Assembly: GCA_036346255.1 (NCBI GenBank)
Contig: CM070632.1
Coordinates: 30,034,657 to 30,098,656, forward strand
Length of the DNA: 64,000 bases
Direction: 5' to 3'
Origin: Ampelocalamus luodianensis
Lineage: Eukaryota > Streptophyta > Magnoliopsida > Poales > Poaceae
Part shown: positions 11,146 to 22,920 of the stretch, one piece after another
Layout of the letters: every line of letters starts with the position of its first letter
Numbering within the stretch: the stretch's first letter is position 1
The notes under the pieces: model-generated
Told to the model about the DNA's origin: nothing
What the model saw: only the letters and a program-made list of their open reading frames with translations
The model's database searches: none
Position numbers and translations under genes: made by a program

Positions 11146-12154
11146 AAAAATTAGCATTAGAATGTCTTTCTTCATATGAAACTGGGCTATACTACACTAA
11201 TATTAAGGCACCTGCAGCCTATACTACCTTGAAAACCGTATTTAAAAGCTCTGAACTTACCTATCTCTGGCATGATAGATTATGCCGCCTAGGTCTTAGG
11301 ATAATGAGAGATATAATTAACAATTCACAGGGACATAATATGAATATAAAATTTTTCCGAATCAGGAAGATTTTGTGTACCCTGCATGTGCCACCGGGAA
11401 ATTAATTACTAGACCTTTTGCTCTGAAAGCGAAGGATGAAGTCCCTGCATTCCTACCGTATCCAAGGAGACATTTGCGGTCCTATACAGCCCCTATAAGG
11501 GTCATTTAGGTAGTTTATGGTGCTCATCGATGCTTCCTCGGAATGGTCGCACGTATGTTTATTGTCTACGAGAAACCATGCTTTTGCAAAGCTAAATCTC
11601 GCAGATAATTAACAATTGAAAAATAATTTTCCTGATCATCACGTGAAGTCCATCTGAATGGACAACGCCAGAGAATGTACTCCGAAGGCATTTGATGATT
11701 ATTGTATAAAAATGGGAATTAAAGTTGAGCATTCTATGCCGCACATCCGCACCCAGAATGGACTAGCAGAACTTTGAAGAATTGTAATTTACCAACTACA
11801 TGTTGGGGACACGCAGTCCTGCTCGTAGCAGCTCTCATCAATTTTAGACCGTCGGCCTATAGCATCCATCCACCTATGCAACTAGCGCAAGGGTCAGCAC
11901 CGAAAACTTCTCATCTTCGCAGGTTTGGTTGTAAGGTTTACATACCTATACGACCACCGCAGCGAACAGCAATGGGTCTTTTCTGAAAGTCTGGAATATA
12001 CGTTGGTTATGTGACAGCATCCATAATCAGGTATTTGGACCCTATGACTGGAGATTTGCATAATGCCCGATTCGCTGAAAGTATATTAGATGAGGTTAAT
12101 TTCCCGTCATTAGGGGAAGAAAATCAACCCTTGATGATAATGTCGAGAAATAAT

Positions 12155-12288
12155 TGAAGTCTAGAAGACAATTGAAGTCCAGAAGATAATTGAAATCTAT
12201 GCATATGACCCGCGTACTAGTGAAGCAAATAGAGAAGTCCAGAAGATAATTGAAGTCTAGAAGACAATTGAAGTCCAGAAGATAATTG
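12155..12288 (+). repeat. 18-bp (six-codon) repeat in copia linker
   Basis: Copies of GAAGTCCAGAAGATAATT, alternating with a variant GAAGTCTAGAAGACAATT, occur at 12155-12194 and 12234-12288. Read in phase they encode Glu-Val-Gln-Lys-Ile-Ile. They lie in the low-constraint linker between integrase and RT and look like replication-slippage expansions. Confidence 0.85.
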
Positions 12289-12421
12289 ATTTGTAAATAT
12301 TAGCGAATTAACTGCCAAACCACTTTAGTGATTTGAAGAGCGTGACCAAGTAGCATTTGCCTGTACGCAATGCACCGGAGAGGGTTGAAATACCAATGAA
12401 GGTATCCCTAATCCCGTCCAG

Positions 12422-12426
12422 AGGCT
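12422..12426. repeat. Target duplication, left copy (AGGCT)
   Basis: AGGCT here and AGGCC at 15795-15799 flank the solo LTR; four of five bases agree. Confidence 0.65.
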
Positions 12427-15400
12427 TGTCGAACCCGGGAGCGAAGGATCCCGAATTCTCTGTGTTCATACACTAGTCCAGAATTTCTAGTGTACATAGA
12501 TAAACAAAAGTGATAGCACAAACATATCTCATATTTTATTAATAATAACTCAGAGTTTATTACAAAAGGGGTCTGAGACCAAATAGATAAATAACACAGC
12601 GAAAAGCAAAATAGTAGAAGACCACATGACTTGCCACAGGCAATCGTCTGGGGGCGTAGGCCTAGTCGTCAAGATCATCACCGTCCTGATAGAGGTCTTC
12701 TCCTGAATAAAGATTATTCAACAAGAGTAAGCACAACTTCCGTGCTTGCAAGTTACACCCAATATTGAAAGGTAATGCATGCATAAGGTAAACAAAGGAT
12801 ATTGGCAAGGTTCATTTTGTATAAATAGCGTTTTCAAGTCCAATACTCATAATAATTTCTAAGGCCTGTTTTTATACTATAACTAAAATCAGTGTTTAAA
12901 ATGACAATTTTATAGTGGATAACCTCCGTTAATAGAATGGTGAAGGATACCCTCCTAACACTTGGCTAACCGCCCAATTTTTACCATAGGATTAACCATC
13001 CAAAAAACCATCTGTTGAAATCATTTTATAAACAAAAAACCAAGTCTAACTTAGAGTGGCTTTGCTAGCATGTCCATGACCGCGGACGCGGCTATTCGAA
13101 TAGTTTCTACTCTCCAAAGTTTGTACAGCTTTACCCATACAAGATAATTTGCTTTTAATATCGGCCAATGCACGCTTCCGAATGTGTGTGACTAAGCAAT
13201 TATCATGAGGCCATTACAATGCAATGTCTTAATGTATTTATGCCCGCTAAGGTTTCGCTACTATTGGACTAACCATCCTCCGGGAGCCCCCTCTTGCGCC
13301 AGGTGGGACTAATGTCTAACCGACCCCCACACAAACAACATAGCACAAATAACACTAAGACGCTACAAATTATTTAGCCAAATCCTGCCCATACAAGACA
13401 TATGGTGGTACGGTAAGGCGTAGCAAAAAGCGGCTCAAAGACCGGTCCTCAATTGACTTGGGCGTCTTCCAAATAAAACCCTAGGCCTTAGTCCTCACCA
13501 GACTAAACTCGTGCATGAACTTGCACCCACCATTCAGCCCATTCGCCCAAGTCCAAACCCATTTTTTTTTATTTAGAGTAAAACCATCTTTATGAACCTT
13601 TTGTGGTAAAACAATACCACAGAACCAAATTTAAATCAAATTGTAAAAGATTTGGCTAAACCTTCCCAAATTCATCTGTATGATCTAAGCATTGCTAAGC
13701 ATATGACTAATTTTAGTAGTATTTTATCTAAGGATGACAAGACATTCATATTCAACACTCAAATTGGCCATACAATGAAGATTGGAATAACTATATACGA
13801 AAACAGGGCATTCAAACAATTGTATACACATATGCATGCAATAGTAATTTGAAAACAGAAATTAAATACTTTAAAATACTGGGAACAATATGATCAATGG
13901 TGTAACTTGCCTTCGTTGACGTCCTGAAAATCTAGGTCTTTGGGATGGTCAAACTCTCCGGAGTCGTCGAAGTCTATACGCGAAAATACGATAAATTCAA
14001 TTCAAATTCAAATAAATTAAAAAAATACAACTCAAATTAACTCCAAATTGAAATAGTTTGGTTTAGTTAGCTAGATTATAATTTTATAGAATTTTTGCAA
14101 CTTGAATCACCCAATTTGGATTTCATATGCAAAAGATATGAATTTTTGAAGTTTAAACCTAAATCTGAGATTTAAATAAATTTCCCGAATTATTTTTCTA
14201 AAGAAAAATATAATTATTGCACAATGCCGACGTCATCGGCAAGGAAAATTGAATTTCGGCCGATTTATTTTCCTATGGAAAAATACTATAGTGACTGGCA
14301 TGTGGGTCCGCAGTCAATGGATTGGGTCCACGACACGGTAAACGCCCACGGTGGACGCGGTGCACCGTAACAGTGCACGGGAGGGAGGTGGCAGGTGTGT
14401 GGATGATGTGGCGCCACGGGGCAGTAACGGGGCAGCCCCGTAGACTAAAACGTCGACGTGGTCGTGAGGTGGCCGAGCCACGTAGGCTCAAAACCGGCGG
14501 AGCTCCAGTGGTGGTCTCGCCGGCGTTTTACGCCGTGGCGAGGGGAATGAAGGTGCGCAAAATGAAGAGGAGGCGATGCTGAACGCGATGCTCACCGAGG
14601 TTGCGAGTTTGCGCGGCGGAATGGTCGTCGGCGGCGAGCTTTAGCGGCGATGATCTTCGGTCGTCGAAGAAGTAGATGTTACGGGGCTCCTCCGGTGAAG
14701 TGAGTGGTCGCGCGGGCTTCGCGACGATGAGGCGATGCTGATAGTGAGGTCGGAGTGGCCGGAGCGTTGACGATGGTGCCGGAACCGGAGAAGAGACGAG
14801 ATTTCACTGCCGGCGAAGAACTACGAATTCCAGGCGCTACGGGCAAGGAGGAGAGCTGTGGGTGGTGGCTACGAGTTGTGGAGGTCGAGGCGGTCCCGAC
14901 GGTCCTATTTATAGGGCGCGGGCGTCACTGGATTGCCATGGAGGGCACGAAGCTCCGCGCGGTGTCACTGGGGGAATTACGGGGATTTGGGGCCGGAGAT
15001 GGAAAGGGAGAGGCTGGTACGGGCGCGAGTTGATGCGACGATCTTAATGCGCGTGAAATCGGGGGGTTTTAATGAAGATTGCACCGGGTTTGGAAGGTTT
15101 CCGAATCGACATCATTGGCGGACGCGGACGAGAAAGGAATGTGTGGGCGGAGAAGAAGGAAAGGAAGATGATGGTGGTGGTGCATCCGATTTTGATCCAA
15201 CGGTGGACAAGGCGAGTGCGAATCGGTAAGTGCGGGCTATGCGTAGCCGTTGGATCTTAATCCAACGGTCGCGATAGATTACGGCGGTGTGAGTGAGTGA
15301 TAAAGCCACTGATGCACGTGGGCCGTTGGATCTAGATCTAACGGTGCAAAACCAGGGGGTGCGTTCGGTCGCCCGAACGTTCCATTGAATTCTGGCCGTT

Positions 15401-15794
15401 GGATTTCAATCCAACGGCTGCGATGCGTGTGGGGCTTAAAGCTTCTGGGAGGCGGGCCGCTGTGGGCTGCGCGCACGCGAAAAGGGAATCGGGCCGGCTA
15501 GGATTCGGCCCAAACCCCACTTAGGATTTTCTTTTGATTTTCTAATTGATTAAATGCTGATAATTCAATTAGGCTTTAGAAAATAGTAAATTAAGTCCAA
15601 AATTTTTAAGAAAATTCACAGAAATTCTCTGGGGCATTTTGGACTTAAATAAAATATTTTCAACTATTATTTGGTAGTAGATTTTGCAAATAAATTTGTT
15701 TAGCCTTAAAATGATTAAGTAAAAGCTTTCAGAAAATTCCACAAAAATGAATAAGCATTATTTTCAGCTGGAAATTGAAATTTGGGTTGTTACA
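12427..15794 (-). mobile_element. Solo long LTR of a Ty3/gypsy (Del/Tekay-like) element
   Basis: On the minus strand this begins TGTAACAACCC at 15794 and ends GGGTTCGACA at 12427, an LTR-like TG...CA interval of 3.37 kb. Copia element B resumes directly on both sides, so only one LTR remains, as after LTR-LTR recombination. A terminal inverted motif (CACTAGTCCAGAATTTCTAGTG) lies at about 12470. The interior shares marker phrases with 60552-64000, for example GGCTATTCGAATAGTTT and a TATGATCAA/CATGATCAA block. Open frames at 14.3-15.5 kb are in GC-rich LTR sequence and show no domains. The clade is inferred from LTR size and termini. Confidence 0.8.
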
Positions 15795-15799
15795 AGGCC

Positions 15800-17766
15800 T
15801 CAGAAAAGGACGAGAACTCTGGCCCTTCAAATCCAAAGTAACTGGGGACGCCTGGTGAAAAAGGATGAGAGGAACTTGACAGAGCCGATCACCGAAGTGC
15901 CCCACAACTAGAAGGGGAGCCAGTTGAGACCTAGCATCGGTATGGAACCTTTAGAAAAGGCATACCAAAATTGAACATCCCCATGAAGGGAGACATCAGC
16001 ATGGATGTGTGCGCACACATCGGAGCTGAAAAACTAAAAGAACTTGCCCTGCAATTGGAAGCAACGGTGAGCAAGTAGAAGCATTAGAAGAATCGCCCCT
16101 TGAAGAAATAGCTATAAAATTTATGACCTCGGGAGAATCTTTGAATATGACAACAGCCAATGTCGACATTTACTTTGCAAAGAAACTTGCCACAATCATC
16201 AACTTGATCCAGAGCCTGCATCGCTCACTGAATGAAAGAAAAGATAAGATTGGAAGAAGGCAATAGAAACTGAATTATTCTCTCCGAATAAAAGAAAGGT
16301 GTTTGGGCCTGTAAGCCGCACGCCTCCCCTTGTGCACCCCGTAGGGTATAAGTGGGTATTTGTTCGAAAGAGAAATGAAAAGAAGCAAAGCTCGTTGCAT
16401 AAGGTTTCACTGAACATTCAGGAGATGATTATGAAGAAACATATTCCCCGGTTATGGGCGGAACTCCCTTTAAACATTTATCTCAATGGCAGTGAACTTG
16501 AAGTTAGAAGTGAAATTGATGGGTGGGGTACCAGCATACCTTTATGAAATATTGGATTCGGACATTTATATGAAGATACCTGAATGTATCACTGTCCCGA
16601 ACCAAAACAGAGAAAATAGAAATATGTACAGTGTGAAACTCAGAAAGTCATTGTACAAACTTAAGCAATCATGCATAATGTGGTATAATCGCTTGAAGCG
16701 ACTTTCTATGCAAGAAAGGCTACACGAACAATGAGAATAAATCATGTGTATTTATACGACGATCCTAGGATGGATTTTGTATAATCGTAGTGTATGAAGA
16801 TAATCTGAATATCATCGGAACCCTGAAAGATATTAAGAAAGCAAGCTCTTACCTGGAGTCGGAGTTCGAAATGAAAGGTTTGGGTAAAACCAAATATTGC
16901 CTAGGCTTGCAGCTTGAGCATGTCCCTGAAGGAATATTAGTACATCAGTCAACCTATACTCAGAAGGTATTAGAAAGATTTGACTTTAAAAAGGAATACC
17001 CTTCGAAAGTGCCAATGGTTGGGAGATCTTTGCAACAAGACAAAGACCTGTACAGACCTAGAGAAGAGGGGGAGGAAGTCCTGGGACCGGAATTCCCATA
17101 CTTGAGCGCAGTAGGAGCACTCATGTATTTAGCAAACTGTACTAAAACGAACATTGTATTTGCCGTAAACCTACTAGCAAGGTATAGTACAGAACCTACC
17201 AAAGGCATTGGCAGGGAATGAAGGATATCTTCCGATACCTCCAAGGAAGCAAAGAACTTAGTCTGTTCTACAGAAAGAACCAAGACCTAACTATGAATGG
17301 CAATACAGATAACGGGTACCTGTTGGACCCGTATACAGCCAAATCACAAACAAGCTATGAACTCCTATGTGGTGGAACTGCAATTCCATGAAAAATCGTC
17401 TAAGAAATGTCTTGTATCGACTTCGACGAACCACTTGAAAATCATAGCACTGTACAAGGCCTTACAAGAATGTGTTTGGCTTCAGCGGATGATTCACCAC
17501 ATCCAGCAGTCGTGTGGATTGAATACCGCGCAAACCTCCACTATTTTCTATGAAGATAATGCAGCTTGTGTTGCACAAGTACAGATGGGTTATGTGAAGA
17601 ATCCTCTCACAAAGCATATCAACCCAAGTTCTTCTATGCTCATGAGTTGCAAAAGATGAACGTAATCAGAGTACTGCATACTAAGTCATGTGAGAATCTT
17701 GCAGATTTATTCACTAAGTCACTTCCAACGTCTAGTTTTGAACAATGCATACGTGAATTGGAATGA
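15800..17766 (+). pseudogene. Copia element B reverse transcriptase and RNase H, degraded
   Basis: The RT begins at about 16300 with FGPVSRTPPLVHPVGYKWVF, loses frame, then reads DSDIYMKIPECITVPNQNRE (about 16560). The catalytic YVDD is corrupted to YEDN in VYEDNLNIIGT at 16790. ASSYLESEFEMKGLGKTKYC and FPYLSAVGALMYLANCT follow to 17221. RNase H lies at 17297-17766 in two frames, ending AHELQKMNVIRVLHTKSCENL and ADLFTKSLPTSSFEQ. Together these would copy the element RNA; this copy is dead. The 3' noncoding part ends at the polypurine tract before 18059. Confidence 0.88.
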
Positions 17767-18048
17767 TGAGACTTAGAGAAGTGCAGAATTCAGGGGGAGA
17801 ACCTTCACGAACTCATTATTAAAGCTTGATCATGAAGATCGAGTACCCAAAGAATAAATTCAGGAGATTAAATGAAATTGGGTGGATTGTACTCTTTTTT
17901 CCTTGACGAGTTTTTTTGAAGTTTCTCGGCTAAGATTTTTAATGAAGCAATTCGTGTATCACAGTAGAACATGTATCATGTATTCTTTCTCCAAATTTTT
18001 CTCACTGGGTTTTATGGAGTTTTTGACGAGACATGAAGGATGAGTGCA

Positions 18049-18058
18049 CAAGGGGGAG
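18049..18058 (+). promoter_or_regulatory. Polypurine tract of copia element B
   Basis: The purine run AAGGGGGAG lies immediately before the TG of the LTR at 18059. Confidence 0.8.
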
Positions 18059-18329
18059 TGTTAAGAAACCGAGCCCAGGCCGGTAGACCTGGTCCAAGGT
18101 GGGCTCCTCATCTCAAACCCTAGCAGGGTCGTAGCCTATAAATAGGGGATGCTATTCATTGTAAAGGATTGATTGTTGGACGAAAGAATAAAGAGAAGCA
18201 AGAAGTCCCCCTACATCTATGTGTTCTATCTCTTATTCTGTTCTTATGTTCATACATTGTTCTTACGATTCTGAATTTATCTACGAGGTAATCGTTTGAA
18301 CTGGACTCGGCAGGGATGGATCCCCAACA
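18059..18329 (+). repeat. 3' LTR of copia element B
   Basis: A 271-bp interval that starts TGTTAAGAAACC and ends GGATCCCCAACA. A TATA box (TATAAATA) lies at 18137-18144. It does not resemble the LTR at 2033-2321, so elements A and B are separate insertions or the composite is chimeric. No second copy was seen. Confidence 0.85.
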
Positions 18330-19154
18330 AGATTGATCTCGCGGCCGTGTCCAGCTTGTCGCTCGGCTGCACGTCCGGTTTGGGCCGTCCATTAAGTGCC
18401 ACATTGATCTGCAAGTGGGTCCTAGAGTAGCTCATATTTGCCCGGGGGTGGGGTTTCGTGGAACTCGAAGACCATAGTACCTTACCTGGGGTTATGTGCT
18501 ACGTGCCAAAAATCATATGGTTTTCTGCAACTTTGGGCCACAAAACCCGGGGTTGTGTGAAATTTGCTAAGAAAAGAATGTTTCACAGTACTAACAGCAA
18601 TATGCATATCATGGGCATAAAAAAGACGGAGTGTCCCATATCAGTCCAAATTTATTTTTCAAAAAAAGAGGTAGAATCTTCACCGAAGACAAAGAGGTGG
18701 GTTGGAGTACAAATCGTGATGCAGATCCAAATGTGAGAAATTTGAACGATTACTTCAAAATTTTAGTTGAGTGTTGTTCAGCAATTCCGAAAAAGAACTA
18801 CCTACGACTAGTGGTGTAATCGGATTCTGTATGGTCGGATGTGGACTCTTTCCCTATCTTATTCCATATTTGATTGAATCTCTTGGATTCTATGTGAGAT
18901 CCAAATACAATGGATACCCTTAGAATCCAAATACAATGGATACCCTTAGATAAGGATCCTGGTGGTGTCAAAATACGTGGAAACACGGGATGAATATAGA
19001 TCAAACACGAATATGGTTACTGATATATAGTCGGATATTCCACACAAACATTATTAGTTCTGACACAACATTGGTCAATCATCCATCAACTACACCGGAC
19101 ATACAGAAATCCAACAAGAAGCAGCACCAACTATCAGAATGAACAGAGACATCT
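18330..19154. other. Intergenic; includes probable 3' UTR of the PAH gene
   Basis: Short frames here have no recognisable domain. The last 100-150 bp before 19155 probably include the 3' untranslated region of the minus-strand PAH gene. Confidence 0.5.
18899..18950. repeat. 26-bp perfect tandem duplication
   Basis: Two identical copies of a 26-bp unit beginning ATCCAAATACAATGG lie head to tail at 18899-18924 and 18925-18950. Confidence 0.93.
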
Positions 19155-19879
19155 TCAAGCCGTCTTCTCCTCCTGCGGTTGCTTTTTCTCCTGGCTGAGC
19201 TTGATCTTATACTCCCTCGGCAAAAACGCATTGAAGCCGAGCATGAGTTGGGGGTAGTCGTCGAACAGGACCTTCACGCGGCCGACCAAGGCGTCGGTAT
19301 CGATCCTGCAAAACACCCCAAAACCAACGAGATTTTTATTTGACTTACTATCCATTCGAACTCATAAGTCATAACAGCAGGAATCGACAGATTGTTAGAT
19401 GCTACAACTACTCATGCATCACCGACCTCCCGCTCTTGAACTCGCTCATGATCTCGATGAACTCGTCGTACTTCTCGCGCTGGTCTGGGAGGCTGTCCTT
19501 CACGGCACGGAGGTACAGGCGCGCGTCGTGGGCTGTCAGCTTCGGCGCGGGCGCAGGCCCGGGCGGCGCCGGAGGCATCCGCGTCGGCGGAGGCGGCTGG
19601 ACCGGCCTTCACGACAAGCAGATCGAAAGGGAACACCATTAGATCACAAGACTATAATCCTGTGAAGAAAATTCACCTAAAAAAATGGAACTTTTTATCA
19701 CAAACAAGATTCGAAATTGCGCCCAGATTAAAGAAACCTCAAGTACAAATAGAATCAAACCGCCGAATCGCTAGCTTCATCGATTATAAAAGTAGCAAAA
19801 AAAAAAAGACGAGGAAGCGAAGGGAGAGATCGACAGGTGAAGCTACTCACAGATCGGACCGTCGGGACCCCATCCCCAT
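19155..19879 (-). CDS. Small single-PAH SIN3-like protein (3 exons, 119 aa)
   Basis: Spliced minus-strand gene: exon 1 19879-19851, exon 2 19606-19427, exon 3 19305-19155. Introns have GT-AG ends (GTGAGT...GAAG and GTCGGT...TTGCAG), and the joined frame is exactly 120 codons. Residues 1-10 are a short leader and 11-31 are Pro/Ala-rich. Residues 33-106 form one paired amphipathic helix (PAH) domain, with LTAHDARLYLRAVKD and YDEFIEIMSEFKSGR, then LVGRVKVLFDDYPQLMLGF and FLPREYKI. The tail is Lys/Glu/Gln-rich. SIN3 proteins use PAH domains to bind transcription factors and scaffold histone deacetylases, but they are usually over 1000 aa with three or more PAHs; this has one and no deacetylase-interaction region. 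It may act as a competitor or adaptor (inference). ATG 19879 is chosen because its exon joins in phase. Confidence 0.85.
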
Positions 19880-20039
19880 GGGCGCCTGCTCCCTAACGCA
19901 GCTCTTTGCTCCGACCAATCCCAACCCCTCCGCCGACACCTCCCACCAGCCGCCGCCGCCTAACGAAGGGAAGCAGTAGAAGCAGAGAGAGGCAGAGAGC
20001 TCTCGCGTTCTCTTTACACGCGTCTCGCGAGAGAACGGA

Positions 20040-20769
20040 GCGGCTTTTAATGACAGGAGTGTCCGGAGGTGAGTCGTGGCGTAGGAGCACTGGGCGGGAC
20101 GTGACCGTCGATCTGGGTCGTCCGATTGGCGAAGAGTTGCCACGTTTTTTTTCTAAGCTTGTAAATGGTTGCTATTTTGGTCATATAAGGGTACAAACGG
20201 TACGGGTACTCGTCGAACTCTTTGAGGACAGCATCAACAACTTTTAAACTGCAGCAAACATGTGATAACATCACCTTCCTTGCCCCCCTTGTCACACGGC
20301 AGCTCGATCTCATGAGGCAATCCATCGAGCACCTGGTGGGCAGGACCCACGACTGGCGTTTGCAGCAGAGTGTTGTCACCACCGTCCTCGCCTCCAGCAA
20401 CCCTTCCCTAATGGCTTGACATTTTGACGAACACCAAGTGTGCGCTCACTTTCCCTGCTCCTTCAATGCCCAGCTTGGCACACATCTCCTCGACGCCCAT
20501 CAGCAGAGTGTTCTTTTCACATGCTGCCGCCATCACCATAGTTGACTGCTTCAAGTGCTCCACTGATTGCTTCAAATGCTCTATCTGCCTCGATGCTTCA
20601 CCCAAGCGCTCATTGATGTGCTTCATGCAAGCCAATATCCGATCCAATAACAACAATGGCTGGCCCGATGACTCCGCCATGGTGCAGTGGCCGACGTGAA
20701 CACCAACCCTTCCCTTGGAATTACATATCGAATTGAGTGGAAGCGAAATTTGGGAGATCTGATACCAAA
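20040..20769 (-). pseudogene. Minus-strand LTR-retrotransposon leader and gag N-terminus, truncated
   Basis: Next to the LTR end at 20770, the minus strand reads TTTGGTATCAGATC, a tRNA-Met-type primer site. A 90-residue frame follows (20680-20408), starting MAESSGQPLLLLDRILACMK with a heptad-like EHLKQSVEHLKQS stretch that suggests a coiled coil. A further minus-strand frame, 20400-20047, contains a readable VLKEFDEYPYRLYPYMTKIA. I recognise no certain Gag domain, so gag is inferred from position. The internal region stops a few hundred bases upstream of the PAH gene, so most of the element is missing. Confidence 0.55.
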
Positions 20770-21240
20770 TGTCACGATCCGATTGCCAGCGAGTAGCCTA
20801 GAGACCAAAATCGCACAAACCAACAGCAAATGATACAAGTAATTGGAGAATTTGGGTGTGAAACTAGAGAAGGGGATGAGGAACTAGAGAACAAGATGGG
20901 GAAATCATATTTCTATTCCATTTCATGGATGTCCAATAAAGTACAGGAGTTAGAGCGGGCCCATGGTCCATAAACTCACCCCACATACTTACTACTTACC
21001 TATGCCAACTATGCTTCGATCATTTCTAATTTCAGTGAACCTTACCTCTGCTCTGCAATATTTGCTTCCTGGTTGTGCAAACGCCATTGATCCACTTCTT
21101 GCTCCTTCTTACCTCATTCTCCACCATGGTTATGACACCTACGCCCCTGCCTCAGCCACCGGGTTTCGTGGAAGGAGGATGGTGGTGGAAGAGGAAGTGG
21201 TAGCAATGTAGCATGAACATCTTTAGCACCTCTCCACCTT
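20770..21240 (-). repeat. LTR of a minus-strand Ty3/gypsy-like element (outer end uncertain)
   Basis: On the plus strand it starts TGTCACGATCC at 20770, so on the minus strand the LTR ends GGATCGTGACA next to the primer site. The outer boundary was not found; about 21240 is a guess from typical lengths. Frames within it show no domain. Confidence 0.5.
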
Positions 21241-21789
21241 TGAGGCTTCGATCGTCAGCCCGCCCACAAGCCAATCCGCCTCACAGCGCCCTCTCCCATG
21301 AGACGCAGTTCCAAGTCCCGGCGACGCCGGCATCTCCTGTGTGATGCGGCGATGGCTCCCATATCACATCTACATCCCGTGTCGTCGCTGTCTCCCTGCA
21401 GCGGCAATTGAAATCTTGGTCCATCCCCTGATTCTTGCATGTACCCCTTGATTCCATCAGTTTTCTCTTGATTTTTTTTTGGGTTCCACGTTGATTTACA
21501 TGATTTGATTGTTTTTCATCCTTTGTTTCGTGGTGTCTATTCAGACTCCAGGTCTTCTGTTTTCCAATAGAAGAAACAAATGAGATGGCTGGCTGACATA
21601 GCAATGCTCTTGCTTAGCAACACGTCGACACCCAATGTCCCATCGACAACAACTCCAAAACGTGCTCTCAATGACCTCTCATCTCATGCCCATCTCGGCA
21701 TGCCAGACATAATGCAGTTGCTTGTTCGGAACCTACCTTCTATTCCATGAAATGCCTAACCCGTTTCCCACCCCTACCCCTGATTCCAG
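21241..21789. other. No recognisable gene
   Basis: Mixed-composition intergenic sequence. No domain, splice structure, RNA gene or clear repeat was seen. Confidence 0.5.
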
Positions 21790-22920
21790 GCAAGTCTTTT
21801 ATTTTTTATGCGCCTAACCGGTTTCACACCACGATAGTACCGTGACCTTATTGCCGGTACTTATATTCCAGAGTGCATGTTTTTGGGACACTTTCTGATC
21901 TTACTTCATCCGGTCCTACCATTGTTGAGCAGCCGATACTATCGTGCTACGGTAGTACCACATATTTGTTGGCGGTACCATTTTTCCAGAATTGATGATT
22001 TCTAGCTCCCCTGTTTTACTTGTGAGTGGTATGACCACGCCTTATGAGGGCGGTATGACCAAACTTGGATTAAAGGCTAGATTTTTTGCATTTAATGCAC
22101 ATTAAGTAGCCTTTGAACCAAAGGTCGGTCCTACCAGCCGTACAATGGCGATAGTGTTGCTCCTGGCTGAATGTTGGGGATTTCATCTCCAATGGCTATA
22201 TTTGTTGTTGGGGGCTATAAATACCCCCTCTCCTGCAAGAAAGGCACTCCTTTAGAACCCCATTGAATACTCTTCCATCCTTGTCATCCTCTCTTCAACT
22301 CTAGAGCACTTAGTTCATCTTTTGAGGTTGTGGAGAGCATTCAAGTGCATTGCAATCATTGTTTGATCTTTGTGGCACTTGAGCACCTTTAAACGATCGT
22401 CAGCGACTTGTTACTCTTGGAGGTTGTCGCCTCCTAGACAGTTTGGAGGCAAGTGATCTGGTGATCTCTTCAAGAAGTTGTGAAGAGGGCCAGTTTAGTA
22501 TAAAGGTTTGAGCTCACCTACCCGGAGCGGGAAAGAGCTACCCTAGTGGATTGAGGAAGGCTCAAATTGCGCACGAAGACTGTTTGATTTGTTCAAGCTT
22601 CCTCAACGTGGATTAGGAGACCAGAAAGTCTCTGAGACAATGGGAAAAAATCACTTGTGTTCATTTTGTGGTTTTACTTTCTAACTCTTTACTTTGTGCA
22701 TGTACCTTCCTAGAAATTATATTGATTGCTTGTCGAACTAAGTTTGCAAGTATTGTTTAGACTTAGGTTATTGGTGCACTTAGTGAGGCTTAGATTTTAG
22801 GCCTTGAATTTTGCAAAAATGAATTTTAGTTCACACTTGCTCAAAAACCAGGTTTTAGCCAAAAAAAAAATTAAAAACATCCTATTCAACTCCCCCTGTC
22901 GGTTATCCTTCATCCTACAA
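21790..22920 (+). repeat. SIRE/Opie-type copia LTR (boundaries approximate)
   Basis: About 1.1 kb of noncoding sequence with LTR promoter features: a TATA box (TATAAATA) at 22216-22223 and a downstream transcribed-looking segment. It ends with poly-A-like sequence and CATCCTATTCAACTCCCC at about 22880, closely resembling the 3' end of SIRE/Maximus-class copia LTRs. No primer site or partner LTR was found, so it is probably solo or truncated. The left boundary is uncertain. Confidence 0.6.

Larger units (their letters stand above)
11146..12426 (+). pseudogene. Copia element B GAG-pre-integrase and integrase, degraded
   Basis: Readable fragments in order: a GAG-pre-integrase motif (LWHDRLCRLGLRIMRDIINN at about 11260-11325), the integrase core with NARECTPKAFDDYC and HIRTQNGLAE at about 11660-11770, then TTCWGHAVLL and GCKVYIP (11800-11945), and the post-integrase line IIRYLDPMTGDLHNARFAES at about 12020-12080. 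Frames change repeatedly, so it is nonfunctional. It continues into RT after the solo LTR insertion at 12427-15794. Confidence 0.85.

Noticed and set aside
14273..15520. Several GC-rich open frames on both strands
   Set aside because: They lie inside the long solo LTR; no domains, and overlapping frames on both strands point to composition rather than coding.
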